From UBA6623 sp965226435 (GTDB lineage: Bacteria; Acidobacteriota; Terriglobia; Bryobacterales; UBA6623): a stretch of DNA of 64,000 nt. The DNA is taken from NCBI GenBank assembly GCA_965226435.1, contig CBDDCY010000009.1, positions 424,279-488,278 on the forward strand, given 5' to 3'. Below, piece by piece: positions 35,915 through 45,248 of this stretch (positions are counted from its first letter, which is position 1; each line of letters starts with the position of its first letter). A program made the translations under genes and the position numbers. A model generated the notes under the pieces. The model was given only the letters and a program-made list of their open reading frames with translations. It searched no databases and was not told the DNA's origin.

Positions 35915-36157
35915 GTGAAGAAGAAAAACCTCGTCTACCTAGCGATCCTGTTGCTGACCATTCTGCATCAAGACTTTTGGTTGTGGGACGAGCCGACGCT
36001 TGTCTTCGGGGTTCTGCCGGCGGGGTTGGCCTACCACGTTTTCTATTCGATCGCCGCCGCGGCGGTTTGGGCCTTGGCCGTGCGTTACGCTTGGCCGTCG
36101 GAGGTTGAGGCCTTTGCCGAGGCCGAGAACGAGTCCGACGAGGCTCCAACGCCATGA
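35915..36157 (+). CDS. DUF3311 small membrane protein, symporter accessory
   Basis: An 80-residue protein with two hydrophobic helices (LVYLAILLLTILHQDFWLW and AYHVFYSIAAAAVWALAVRYAW). The 'LHQDFWLWD' motif is typical of DUF3311 proteins, which are commonly encoded directly before a sodium/solute symporter. Here it overlaps the symporter start by 4 bp (ATGA). It may act as a small subunit, similar in arrangement to other symporter helper peptides. Start is GTG 35915. Confidence 0.85.
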   Translation: MKKKNLVYLAILLLTILHQDFWLWDEPTLVFGVLPAGLAYHVFYSIAAAAVWALAVRYAWPSEVEAFAEAENESDEAPTP

Positions 36158-37692
36158 CGCAGCTCGTCATCATGGCGGCCTACCTTGGGCTCTTGCCGGG
36201 CCTGGCGTGGTTGGCCGGGCGGCACTTTCGAGGAACGGCGTCCGATTACTTCCTCGCCGATCGCTCGATTGGGCCTTTCATGCTGCTGATGTCGATCTTC
36301 GGAACGACGATGACGGCTTTTGCCTTGGTGGGCAGCACCGGCGAATCCTTTCGGATCGGCATCGGCGTCTACGGCATGATGGCGTCGTGGTCGGGTTTGG
36401 TGCATGCCGGGGTTTTCTTCTTCGTGGGGATTCGCCTGTGGGCGATCGGCAAGCGATACGGCTTCGTCACCCAGGTGCAATATTTTCGCGACCGCTTTCA
36501 AAGCGATGCGCTCGGGTGGATACTGTTTCCGATCTTGGTGGCATTGGTCATTCCTTATCTGATGACCGGTTTGCTGGGCGCCGGAGCGGTGATCAGCTCC
36601 TTAACCCCCGGCGCTTTTCCCGAGGTCTTTGCCTCGACCCGCGGCGGCGTACCCCCTTGGCTGGGCGGTTTGGTGATCAGCCTGGTTGTCCTGCTCTACG
36701 TCTTTGTCGGAGGGCTGCGCGCGGCGGCTTGGGCAAACACTCTGCAAACTTGCGTCTTCGTGGCCGCATGCCTGGTGGCTTTCGGGGTCATTGCCCAAGC
36801 GTTGGGCGGGCTCGAAGCCGCCGGAGAGAGGGTCCTCGCAACCCACCCGGAGAAGATGGTCCGCGGAGAAGCCGTGCCGCCGCTCTATTTTTTGAGCTAC
36901 TTTTTCATCCCGCTGTCGGCCGGTATGTTTCCCCACGTTTTCCAGCATTGGCTCACGGCGCGGTCGGCCAAGGCCTTTCGCCTAACCCTGGTGCTCCACC
37001 CGATTTTCATCTTGCTGGTTTGGCTGCCGTGTGTGTTGATCGGCGTTTGGGCCACCTCGGCGCTGCTGCCCGATGGGTCGGCGGTGGTTCCGGCCGGGGC
37101 GCCGCCGAATACGGAATTGGCGACCATGGTGCACAAGTTGACCGGGCCGTTGTTGGGCGGTCTGTTGGGGGCGGGCATTCTCGCGGCGGTGATGTCGTCG
37201 CTCGACTCGCAGTTCTTCTGTTTGGGGACGATGTTTACGAACGACGTGGTCGTCCATTCCTTCGGCGAAAAGCGCTTCGACGACCGAACCAAGGTGCTTT
37301 GGGCACGCGGGTTCATTGTCGCGATCGTGACGGCGGTGTACCTGTTTTCGCTGGCCGAACCGCGTCATGTGTTTACGCTGGGAGTGTGGTGTTTTAGCGG
37401 TTTCGCCGGGTTGTTCCCGCTGGTGGTTGCCGCTCTCTATTGGCGACGCACGACCAAGGCCGGCGCGATGGCCTCGGTCGCCGCGGCCGGGGTGATTTGG
37501 TTGCTGTTGTTTCGCGAGGCGGGATACGGCGCCGACCGGGCTTATCTCTTTCTCGACATGCTGCCGGCGGCAACGATCTTCGCCGGGGCGGTCATGTCGC
37601 TGGTGGGCGTGTCGTTGGTCACCGCGCCGCCGCCGCCGGCAACCCTGCGCAGGTACTTCCCAATGGCGGACGGCGAGCCGCCGAAACGGTAG
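36154..37692 (+). CDS. Sodium:solute symporter (SSS family)
   Basis: A 512-residue inner-membrane protein with about 13 predicted helices. Family features: GRHFRGTASDYFLADRSIGPFMLLMSIFGTTMTAFALVGSTG near TM1-2, and GILAAVMSSLDSQFFCLGTMFTNDVVVH (TM8, Na2-site-like Ser residues). It imports an unknown solute, perhaps an organic acid, with Na+. Translationally coupled to the DUF3311 gene. The pair is flanked by hemH (divergent) and a response regulator (convergent), giving no substrate hint. Confidence 0.9.
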   Translation: MTQLVIMAAYLGLLPGLAWLAGRHFRGTASDYFLADRSIGPFMLLMSIFGTTMTAFALVGSTGESFRIGIGVYGMMASWSGLVHAGVFFFVGIRLWAIGKRYGFVTQVQYFRDRFQSDALGWILFPILVALVIPYLMTGLLGAGAVISSLTPGAFPEVFASTRGGVPPWLGGLVISLVVLLYVFVGGLRAAAWANTLQTCVFVAACLVAFGVIAQALGGLEAAGERVLATHPEKMVRGEAVPPLYFLSYFFIPLSAGMFPHVFQHWLTARSAKAFRLTLVLHPIFILLVWLPCVLIGVWATSALLPDGSAVVPAGAPPNTELATMVHKLTGPLLGGLLGAGILAAVMSSLDSQFFCLGTMFTNDVVVHSFGEKRFDDRTKVLWARGFIVAIVTAVYLFSLAEPRHVFTLGVWCFSGFAGLFPLVVAALYWRRTTKAGAMASVAAAGVIWLLLFREAGYGADRAYLFLDMLPAATIFAGAVMSLVGVSLVTAPPPPATLRRYFPMADGEPPKR

Positions 37693-37773
37693 GCGGATTA
37701 CAGCAAGGTCCGGTGACCCGGCTCTCAGCTCGCGGCGTCTCGCACCCTCGCCCCGGTTTCATTCGTCGGCTTG

Positions 37774-38685
37774 CTAGCTCGCCGCGGCGCGATTCTTGTT
37801 CACGAAGGCGATGGTCAAGAAACCGTAATCGGTTGCGACGCGGACCGGGTTTTCGCTTTCGGTCAATCCGGTGGCGTCGGTGTCGGCCACGTTTAGGAGG
37901 ACCTGTGGCTTCGAATGCGAGGCAGCACCCGGCAGCGCCCCTGTCAGGTTCCCAATGATCGCATTGGCGATTTCGGCCAAGGCATCTTCGAGTTCCTCGC
38001 TTTCGACGCTCGTGTCTTCGTCCGCGGTTTCACGATAGAAGCGCGCACCGAGTTGCTCGGCCAGTCGGCGGTCGATGCCGATAATGGCGCGGCCGTTCCA
38101 GCTACCCTCGATTTCAGAGGTGATCGTCAGCGCCCCACCGATCGTTTGACGGGCCGCCGCGCCGGCTTGTCGGGCGAGAATGCCGCAGCTGGAGAGCAAG
38201 ACTTGGCACGCCGCGCGTCCGGCCAACGAAGAGAGTTTCCGGCGCGAAGCGACACCGGGATCTTCCGCGGTCGTTGGCGTGCCGTTCGCGGCGGCCTCTT
38301 CGATGGCCCGTTCGATGCTTTGGGAGATCAGTTGAGGATTGTCATACGGTTTGAGGACAATTTCGCGCACGCCGAGTCTGGTCAGATGGTCCCGGAAGGC
38401 CGGCAATACCTCGCAGGTGATGGCCACGACGACAGCTTCGGGTGCTTCGGCGAATAAGGCTTCGGCGATTTCCGGAGCCCGCCCGTCGACTCGGTCCAGA
38501 TCGATCGTCACGACGGCGGGCTGCGTTCGCCGATACAGGGCGACGGTGTCGGTGGCTTCGCGAGCCTCGATAACCGTGAACCCTCGTTGTTCCAATTCCG
38601 TGCGCACCATGGTCGAGGTCAGTTCGTTGTCGTCGACGATCAGCGCCACGGGCTTTCTTGTTGGTTGAACTGCTGTGGTTTCCAT
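37774..38685 (-). CDS. Response regulator with C-terminal CheX-like domain
   Basis: A 303-residue protein. Residues 12-120 are a receiver domain: acidic pocket Asp18/Asp19, phospho-acceptor Asp62 in VTIDLD, Thr90 and Lys112 in VLKPYD. Residues about 150-300 match the CheX/CheC-like fold, with the signature EELEDALAEIANAIIGNLTGAL (E..xxN pattern of CheY-P phosphatases). The combination suggests a chemotaxis or signalling regulator that may dephosphorylate itself or partners. ATG 38685 follows GGGAG by a normal spacing. No kinase gene is adjacent. Confidence 0.83.
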   Translation of the reverse strand: METTAVQPTRKPVALIVDDNELTSTMVRTELEQRGFTVIEAREATDTVALYRRTQPAVVTIDLDRVDGRAPEIAEALFAEAPEAVVVAITCEVLPAFRDHLTRLGVREIVLKPYDNPQLISQSIERAIEEAAANGTPTTAEDPGVASRRKLSSLAGRAACQVLLSSCGILARQAGAAARQTIGGALTITSEIEGSWNGRAIIGIDRRLAEQLGARFYRETADEDTSVESEELEDALAEIANAIIGNLTGALPGAASHSKPQVLLNVADTDATGLTESENPVRVATDYGFLTIAFVNKNRAAAS

Positions 38686-38842
38686 AAGTCTCCCTCGCCC
38701 GAAGAGATCGACCGTGCGGAGAGACAGCATTAGTGGATTTGGGCTATGCCGGTGAGCGGGAGGGGTTGGCTAGCCGTACGAGAGGCGATTGCCAGGGCCG
38801 GTTTGGACAAGCACCCGCGTTGGTTGGGCTTGGGGGGGTGCG

Positions 38843-40554
38843 CTACTCGGGCGCGGGCAGGACTTGGGTGCGTTTGGCCCAGGCCGACCAGAGGGTGTCG
38901 AGCTTGGCGACCCGCTCGGGCTGATGCTCGGCGAGGTCTTGGGTTTCGGTGCGGTCTTGAGCTAGATTGTAGAGTTCCCACGGCTTGCCTTCGAGCGCCA
39001 CGAGTTTCCAGTCGCCTTGGCGGACGGCGCGGCTCCCGAAGTGTTCCCAATAAAGCGTCACGTCGCCCACGGGCTGATTGCCTCGTAGCAGCGGGGCGAG
39101 GCTGGTCCCTTCGAGTGGGATGGTGGCAAGGCCGTCGTAGGTCTTGGGGTGCTCGGCGTCGGCGAGTTCGAGAGCCGTCGGAAAAATATCGATGACGTGG
39201 CCGGGCCGCGAGATGATCGAGCCGCCCTTGGCCGCGAGCCCGTCGGGCCAGTGAACGATCAGGGGGGTGGCGGTGCCGCCCTCGTACTGCTCTTTCTTCC
39301 AATAACGGAAGGGCGTGTTCGAGGCGTTGGCCCACATCGGACCGATGCCCGCGTAGGTGTTTTCAGGGCCCGGGAGGATCTTCTTCTCCGTGTCGTAAGG
39401 AATCTCGGTTCCGTCGCGCAGGTGCGAGGGCCGATCGAAGCCGGGGCCGTAGCGCGAGGGGTGCTCGGGGCTCGCTCCGTTGTCGGAGAGAAACAGGATC
39501 AGTGTATTGTCGAGTTGGCCGTGCTCTTCCAACTTGTCGACAATGCGCCCGATGCCCTGATCGAGGCGGTCGATCATGGCGGCGTGAACGGCCATGGCGC
39601 GAGCGTCCCAGACTTTGTCGGGATTGTCTTCCCAGCGCCGCTCTTTTCGTGGCGCTCCGAGAGAACGGCGGAGTCGGCGTCGAGGAGTCCCATCTCGACC
39701 ATGCGGCCGTAGCGAGCCTGGCGAATCTTGTCCCAGCCGACTTGGTAGGTGTTCTTGTATTTCTCGACATCCTCGGGCAGGGCGTGCAGCGGCCAGTGCG
39801 GGGCGCTGTGGGCGACGTAGAGGAAAAAGGGCTTATCGTCGCGGCTGTATTGATCGATATAGTCGGCGGCGCGGTCGTTGAGGGCGTCGGTGTAGTAGAA
39901 ATCGTCGGGGAGGTTTTCGACCGGCGTGGTGTTGTGAACCAAGCTGAAGGGGTCGAAGAAGTTGACCACGCCCCAGATGGTTCCCCAATGTTCGTCGAAA
40001 CCGCGATGGGCCGGATAGGTCGCGGGATCGGAAAATTCGCCGAGGTCTTTGAGCCCGCTGACCCACAGGGCGTTGTCGGGCGAGTCTTTGGTTGGCGAAA
40101 GATGCCACTTGCCGACCATGGCGGTGTGATAGTCGGCGGCCTGCAGGGCTTCGGCCGCGGTTACGGCATTGCGGGCGAGGACGCCGCGGTAGCCGGGCAG
40201 CTGTTGGTCGAAGGTCATGCGCCCGACGCCGGCTTGGTGAGGGTAAAGGCCGGTCATCAACGAAGCGCGCGTGGGACAGCAGCGCGAGGCGTTGTAGAAC
40301 TGTGTAAAGCGCACGCCGTTCGAAGCAAGGCGGTCGAGGTTGGGCGTATCGATCTCGCCGCCGTACGAGCCCAGGTCGGAGTAGCCCATATCGTCGGCCA
40401 TGATGAGGACGATGTTGGGCCGGGACGCGGTGTCGGGGGTCGCGGGGGTCTCCGAGCATCCCCAAAGCAGACCGAATGATGCAAGAGCGACACAAGTCCG
40501 AAAGGGCACGAAGGTCATCTGAAAATTTGATGGGGTCGGTGGTGCGTGGTCCAT
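38843..40554 (-). pseudogene. Arylsulfatase-like lipoprotein, split by frameshift
   Basis: One sulfatase gene in two frames. The upstream frame gives a signal with lipobox-like LLWGC (Cys33), RPNIVLIMADDMGYSDLG (metal site) and the formylglycine motif Cys92-C-P-T-R. It runs to about Lys304. The downstream frame continues RWEDNPDKVWDARAMAVHAAM, SDNGASPEH and the C-terminal sulfatase subdomain. Adding one A to the short A-run at about 39642-39645 restores a protein of about 570 residues. It probably hydrolyses sulfate esters in the periplasm and needs a formylglycine-generating enzyme. Met13 (40518) is an alternative start. It is followed upstream by a symporter gene 12 bp away. Confidence 0.85.
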
Positions 40555-40565
40555 TCGCCTAGGCC

Positions 40566-42047
40566 CTACACTTCCATGGCCGCTTTGACGTCAGGGGGGA
40601 TTTCCGCTTCGGGGTCTTTGCCGCTCAGCAGAGAAACGCCGATGAAAACCGCCAGCGAGACCAGCAGTGAAAAGCAACCGACGGCGAATCCGTTCGGCAA
40701 GACGTACAAGCCGTGGCGCGCGCTTAACTCCAGGGCAAAATTCAAAACAATGCTGACGCCGATCGAGAGCACGCAGGCCGTCCCCGTGGCGCGTTTCCAG
40801 TTCATCCCGATCGCGACGCTGGGCACGATGGCCGCGGCGAAAGTTCCCCAACCAAATGTCCCCATCAAGGCGATCAGGTTTTCCATATAGAGCGCGAACA
40901 GCGCCGAGCTGAGCAGTAAGACCGCCGTCGCCACGCGCGTCCACAGTAATTCCCGAACGACCGGCCGCCCCAACAGCGCCTTCGGCATGTCGCGCACGAC
41001 GGCCGCCGCGCCGATGTTCAAGAAGCTGTCGGAGGTCGACATGATGGCCGCCAGCAGACCCGCGAAGACCAGTCCCGCCAGCAAATCCGGAGTGTAGCTA
41101 AGCAGAAAAACCGGGGCCGCTAAATCGGCCTCGGCGAGAGGCGACTGCTTTCCGCTTTCCACCAGGGCCCGCATCGAAAGCCCCACGCTCATCCACAGCA
41201 AACTCAGCACGGCATAAGTAAGCCCGCCGAACAGGGCGCCCCATTTGAGGTCGCGGATGTCGCGCAGCATTAGAAATTTCGTGATCACATGCGGTTGCCC
41301 CACCCCGCCAATGCCGAACAACAAAAACCAACTCAGCGCCGTCATCGGGCCGCGCGTTCCCCAGGGACCAATGAATGCCGGATCGGCTTCCCAAAGGGTT
41401 CGGCTGATGGCCGACATGCCGCCGCCGGCTTCGAGGGCGTAATAAAAGACCGCCAGCGCGGCGATCATCATCAAGAAACCCTGAAATAGATCGGTGTACA
41501 CCCCCGCGATCATGCCGCCCGCCACGCTGTAAAAAGCCAGCACCCCGAGCCCGATCAGCAAGGCCGTGGGAAGCGAAACGCCCAGCACCGCGACGAGCAC
41601 CATCCCGATCGCCAAGACCTGGGTTCCCAGATACCCGACCACACCAAGAAAGATCGCCAGCGCCATCATGAAAGGCGGCCAACGGCCGCCGTAACGCGCG
41701 GCAACGGCGTCGGGAAGCGTGAGGATCTCGCGCGCCTCGGCCATCAGCCGCAGCCGTTTGCCGACGACGACCCACGAAAACGCAAAGCCGAAAATCGCGG
41801 TGAAGGTCATCCACAGCGAACTTGATCCGGAATCGTAGACCAGGCCGGGGCCGCCGACGAAACCGAAGCCGCTCATGGTGCTCGACATGGCCGCGATGAT
41901 GACGACCACCGGCCCCAGTGATCTGCCGGCGACGAGAAAGTCGGAAATCGTGTGGGTTCTCCTCATCGCCCAAACGCCGATGCCGAGGCAGGCGCCCAGG
42001 TAGACGAGCACGCAGATCAATATCGTGGAAGATTCAGAAGTCGGCAT
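40566..42047 (-). CDS. Sodium:solute symporter (PutP-like SSS family)
   Basis: A 493-residue membrane protein with about 13 helices. Motifs: VAGRSLGPVVVIIAAMSSTMSGFGFVGGPGLVYDSG (TM1-2), GGVGQPHVITKFLMLRD (TM6-7 region, typical of proline-like symporters) and FAGLLAAIMSTSDSFLNIGAA (TM8 Na+-binding Ser). The substrate is unknown. Its stop is 12 bp before the sulfatase start, so the pair may be co-expressed, perhaps to take up a product of sulfate-ester hydrolysis. A small membrane protein gene precedes it by 31 bp. Confidence 0.9.
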   Translation of the reverse strand: MPTSESSTILICVLVYLGACLGIGVWAMRRTHTISDFLVAGRSLGPVVVIIAAMSSTMSGFGFVGGPGLVYDSGSSSLWMTFTAIFGFAFSWVVVGKRLRLMAEAREILTLPDAVAARYGGRWPPFMMALAIFLGVVGYLGTQVLAIGMVLVAVLGVSLPTALLIGLGVLAFYSVAGGMIAGVYTDLFQGFLMMIAALAVFYYALEAGGGMSAISRTLWEADPAFIGPWGTRGPMTALSWFLLFGIGGVGQPHVITKFLMLRDIRDLKWGALFGGLTYAVLSLLWMSVGLSMRALVESGKQSPLAEADLAAPVFLLSYTPDLLAGLVFAGLLAAIMSTSDSFLNIGAAAVVRDMPKALLGRPVVRELLWTRVATAVLLLSSALFALYMENLIALMGTFGWGTFAAAIVPSVAIGMNWKRATGTACVLSIGVSIVLNFALELSARHGLYVLPNGFAVGCFSLLVSLAVFIGVSLLSGKDPEAEIPPDVKAAMEV

Positions 42048-42078
42048 GGAGCGGGAAAATCGAGATCGGGAACGGCCC

Positions 42079-42495
42079 TCAGGAATCCTTGCGTCCGAAG
42101 CGCCTCATGAAGTCGTCAAGGCGATCGGGCGGAAGGACGGTTCGGTCGAACGTCAGCGCGTAGACAATGCCAATCCCCGACGCCGCCGGCCAAACGCCGT
42201 AGACCAGCACGGCCGTGGCGGCCGGGAACCCGAGGACGAGGTTCGCCGGCCCTTCCGGATCGTCCAGCGCCGCGATAGCCGCGAGCAGCGCGATGTAGAC
42301 CACCAGAAAGCCGAGGATCATGGCGAGGATCGGTTTGCGCGTCAACCGCGGTCCGAACCCGACCGCGAGCCCCAGAGCCATCAGAACGCAAGCGGCGACG
42401 CCGAAAAGCAGCCAATGATTCAACCAGCCGAGGATGATCGCGGCCGCGGCGGTCGGCAACATGAGCTTGACAAGGGTTGGGTTGTAATCTTTCAT
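42079..42495 (-). CDS. Small four-helix membrane protein, unknown
   Basis: A 138-residue protein with about four hydrophobic segments (LMLPTAAAAIILGWLNHWLLFGVAACVLMAL, ILAMILGFLVVYIALLAAIAAL, ATAVLVYGVWPAASGIGIVYAL). The terminus DRLDDFMRRFGRKDS is charged and probably cytoplasmic. I do not recognise the family. It lies 31 bp upstream of the PutP-like symporter, so it may be its small partner, analogous to DUF3311/DUF4212-type companions. Confidence 0.65.
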   Translation of the reverse strand: MKDYNPTLVKLMLPTAAAAIILGWLNHWLLFGVAACVLMALGLAVGFGPRLTRKPILAMILGFLVVYIALLAAIAALDDPEGPANLVLGFPAATAVLVYGVWPAASGIGIVYALTFDRTVLPPDRLDDFMRRFGRKDS

Positions 42496-42537
42496 CAGGC
42501 AGCGAGCGAGCCGAAACGGTGTTGGGCGGCGACTCGA

Positions 42538-43545
42538 TTAAAGTGCTTCCATCGTCGTGCCGGGCTGTTCAAAGCGCCCATCGGCTTCCCAAACGAAAGC
42601 ATGGAATCGTCGAATCGTACGAAACCCGATTCTTTCATACAAGCGCACGGCGCGTTCGTTTGACTCGGTGACGGTGAGGCTGACGGCTTCGCAATCCAAC
42701 TCGCGAAACGCGGCGAGAGAGCGGCGTATTGATTCATACCCCACGCCCTGGCCGCTCATATGCGGCGCCACGCACAACTGCGTCACATGGCCAACGCGCG
42801 GCTCCACCAAGCTCGCCAAGCACACCGCGCAAACTTCGCGCGAGGGCGTGTAGACGGCTACCAAAGCCGCTTGACGACAGAAGGCCCCGCAACCGGGATG
42901 CTGCGAGGTGTTGTAGAGGAATCGCCTCGCGCCGGCGTAGCTGCGGTATTGGTCGTTGATGCGGCTGTCGACGTGGCTGCCGTAGGCGCGGGCGATCAAG
43001 CGCGCGGCGGGATCCAAATAGTGGTGGGCCCAACGGATGTACTGCAGGAAGGGTTCGGTTGGGCGCGGTTCGAGCGAACGGTCAAGATCGTCGGTCAGCG
43101 TGAAGAGGCGCGGGAAGATCTTCAGCGGGCTGCCGTAGACGATTTCGTCCTTGGGCGTGAATGAAAGCGCCGGCAACTGCCCTTCGATGCGCCGTACGCC
43201 GGGGTGAGCGGCGGCCGATTTGAGAATCATCTCGAGCAGGAAGCGCTCGGTCGCTACATTCCTATAGTCGCGGGTGATGAAGAGGTCGCCGATCAGAGCT
43301 TTGCGTTCTTCTTGGATAAAAAAGCTGTAGCCGATCGGGCGTCCGGCTTTCATCAACACCGAGCCGTTGAGGCTGTGCATGTCGAGGTAGCGCATGATCA
43401 GGTTTTTCGACGGGCTGAAATCCCATCGAAAGTGTTCCGACCAATAGGCGCGTTGCTCGTCGAGTATGGGTTGCAGGTCGACGCCGCGAAACAGCTGAAG
43501 CTCCGCTGTTTCGAATTCGTAGGGTGCGGAGGGCGCGGCGGCCAT
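42538..43545 (-). CDS. GNAT family acetyltransferase
   Basis: A 335-residue protein with a tandem GNAT-like layout. The C-terminal half has the acetyl-CoA site: VTQLCVAPHMSGQGVGYESIRRSLAAF (Q/R-x-x-G-x-G/A variant) followed by VTESNERAVRLYERIGF. The N-terminal half resembles a degenerate second GNAT fold (YSFFIQEERKALIGDLFITRDYRNVATERFLLEMIL). Start ATG 43545 (MAAAPSAPYEF); the longer frame runs into the IS. A TATAAT lies 7 nt before this ATG. The substrate is unknown. Confidence 0.82.
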   Translation of the reverse strand: MAAAPSAPYEFETAELQLFRGVDLQPILDEQRAYWSEHFRWDFSPSKNLIMRYLDMHSLNGSVLMKAGRPIGYSFFIQEERKALIGDLFITRDYRNVATERFLLEMILKSAAAHPGVRRIEGQLPALSFTPKDEIVYGSPLKIFPRLFTLTDDLDRSLEPRPTEPFLQYIRWAHHYLDPAARLIARAYGSHVDSRINDQYRSYAGARRFLYNTSQHPGCGAFCRQAALVAVYTPSREVCAVCLASLVEPRVGHVTQLCVAPHMSGQGVGYESIRRSLAAFRELDCEAVSLTVTESNERAVRLYERIGFRTIRRFHAFVWEADGRFEQPGTTMEAL

Positions 43546-43552
43546 GGAGCCG

Positions 43553-43558
43553 ATTATA
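43553..43558 (-). promoter_or_regulatory. TATAAT 7 nt before the GNAT start (leaderless?)
   Basis: A perfect TATAAT on the minus strand ends 7 nt before ATG 43545, so initiation would fall at the start codon. A TTTGCT sits 17 bp upstream as a weak -35. The IS boundary (43586) lies just beyond it, leaving the core promoter intact. Confidence 0.55.
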
Positions 43559-43585
43559 GCGTCCGGACGTGTTGGAGCAAAGGCG

Positions 43586-45156
43586 TAGTCTTGTCTCATG
43601 CAAGATGAGCCTGAACGAGGAGTTTGTTTCTCACACAAGATGAGCCTGCAGGATCGGGGAGTGGGCATGCTGGGGATTGACTATCCAAGTGCAAAACGCC
43701 GGCAAGTTGAATCCGCAACAGATCCGGCAGTTTCTCCACTCCAGCCAGGAGATTCGATTCAAAGGCAAAGGGCGGGCCGAGATTTACGCTTGGGTGGCGC
43801 GCACGCTTGGCCGGCACGGCTACAGCCGCCAGAACCGCGCCGACAAAGGGCTGCTGCGGCAGTATCTGGTCAAGATGACCGGACTGAGCCGGGCGCAAAT
43901 CACGCGGCTGATCCAGCAGTACCGGCAGGGCGGAGAACTCCAACCCGCCCGCTACCGGCGGCATCGCTTTGCCCGCAAGTACACGCCCGCCGACGTCGAA
44001 CTGCTGGCGGCGGTGGACGAGGCCCACAAAACCCTCAGTGGCCCGGCCACGCGCAAGATCCTCGAGCGGGAATACCAGCAGTACCAGCAGCGCGAATACG
44101 AGCGGTTGGCGGGGATCTCGGTGGCCCAGATCTATCGCCTGCGGCGGCGCAGTGCCTACTGCCGGCGGCGGCTGCATTTCACCAAGACCCGGCCCACAGC
44201 GGTGTCGATCGGCGAGCGGCGCCGGCCCGACCCGCAAGGCCGACCCGGCTTTCTGCGAGTGGATACGGTGCATCAAGGGGATCGCGATGGCGTCAAGGGC
44301 GTCTACCACATCAATGCCGTGGATGAAGTCACCCAGTGGCAAGTGGTCGGCGCCACAGCCGCGATCAGTGAAGCCTGGCTGGAGCCGTTGCTGAAAGCCA
44401 TGATCGAGCAGTTTCCCTTTCGTATCCGCGGCTTCCATTCCGACAACGGCAGCGAGTTCCTCAATCGCACGGTGGAGAAGTTATTGAACAAGCTGCTGAT
44501 CGAACAGACCAAGTCGCGTCCGCGGCACTCCAATGACAACGGCTTGGTGGAATCGAAAAACGGCGCGGTGATCCGCAAACACATGGGATATACGCACATC
44601 GCGGCGCCGCACGCGGGGCGCATCCAGCGCTTCTACCAACAGCACTTCAATCCCTATTTGAATTTCCACCGGCCCTGCGGACAGCCCGAGATCAAGACCG
44701 ACGCCAAAGGCAAGCAGAAGCGGGTGTATCGCCACTACCAGACGCCTTGGGAATCTTTCGAGCAGTTGCCCGAGGCCGCCGGCTACCTCAAGCCAGGGCA
44801 CACGCTTGAGGCTCTGGGCCGCATTGCCCAGGCGGAAAGCGACACTGCGGCGGCGCGCCGGATGCAGCGAGCCAAACACAAGCTGTTTGCCAGTTTCCGG
44901 TCCGCGAACACGCCGTGCTGAACAGCAGGAAGAGGGCTGTGGAAATGGCGGGCGGTGGAAAACGAGGAAAACCAAAACCAGGTTTCCCTTCGTTTCCCAC
45001 CGCCCTTGGAAATCGCTCCGCGATTCCCACATTCCCACAACCCCGACGACGATTCTCCCCTTCCCAAATCAAAACCAAAAAACCAGAAAGGAGCCCCAGC
45101 TACTCAAAAAGCCCCAACCCCCGTCTTCAGGCTCATCCTTCGATGAGAAAATGCTG
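43586..45156 (+). mobile_element. Insertion sequence copy 2 (1571 bp), inverted relative to copy 1
   Basis: Same length and ends as copy 1 in the opposite orientation: begins TAGTCTTGTCTCATGC and ends GAGAAAATGCTG. It contains the transposase gene plus about 235 bp of non-coding DNA after it. That 3' part has a long imperfect palindromic region (GGGCTGTGG...CCACAACCCC; 44936-45060). Flanks: GNAT gene upstream, tsaD 3' end downstream. CGC borders both ends (a 3-bp duplication at best). Inverted copies 20.6 kb apart could invert the DNA between them. Confidence 0.9.
43677..44921 (+). CDS. Transposase, rve/DDE integrase catalytic domain (copy 2)
   Basis: 414 residues, identical to the copy-1 transposase except Lys118 for Glu and Cys162 for Arg. 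I also noticed silent differences at Ser121 and near the C-terminus. The candidate Asp, Asp and Glu catalytic positions (RVDTVHQGD, HSDNGSEF, NGLVESKNG) are unchanged, so both copies may be active. Arg162 lies in a basic stretch (RLRRRSAY-R-RRRLH), and its loss could affect DNA contacts. Confidence 0.92.
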   Translation: MTIQVQNAGKLNPQQIRQFLHSSQEIRFKGKGRAEIYAWVARTLGRHGYSRQNRADKGLLRQYLVKMTGLSRAQITRLIQQYRQGGELQPARYRRHRFARKYTPADVELLAAVDEAHKTLSGPATRKILEREYQQYQQREYERLAGISVAQIYRLRRRSAYCRRRLHFTKTRPTAVSIGERRRPDPQGRPGFLRVDTVHQGDRDGVKGVYHINAVDEVTQWQVVGATAAISEAWLEPLLKAMIEQFPFRIRGFHSDNGSEFLNRTVEKLLNKLLIEQTKSRPRHSNDNGLVESKNGAVIRKHMGYTHIAAPHAGRIQRFYQQHFNPYLNFHRPCGQPEIKTDAKGKQKRVYRHYQTPWESFEQLPEAAGYLKPGHTLEALGRIAQAESDTAAARRMQRAKHKLFASFRSANTPC

Positions 45157-45248
45157 GCGTCCCGCTCGGAATGTTGCGGAAAAATACGAATCCCGGACAC
45201 CGCTCACCGAGGCTCCCGACTACGCCGAACCCCGGCCGCGGCGGGCGG

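Noticed and set aside
36000..37397. 465-codon plus-strand ORF overlapping the symporter in another frame
   Set aside because: The symporter frame (36154-37692) has clear family motifs and helices; the other frame is Arg-rich and has none.
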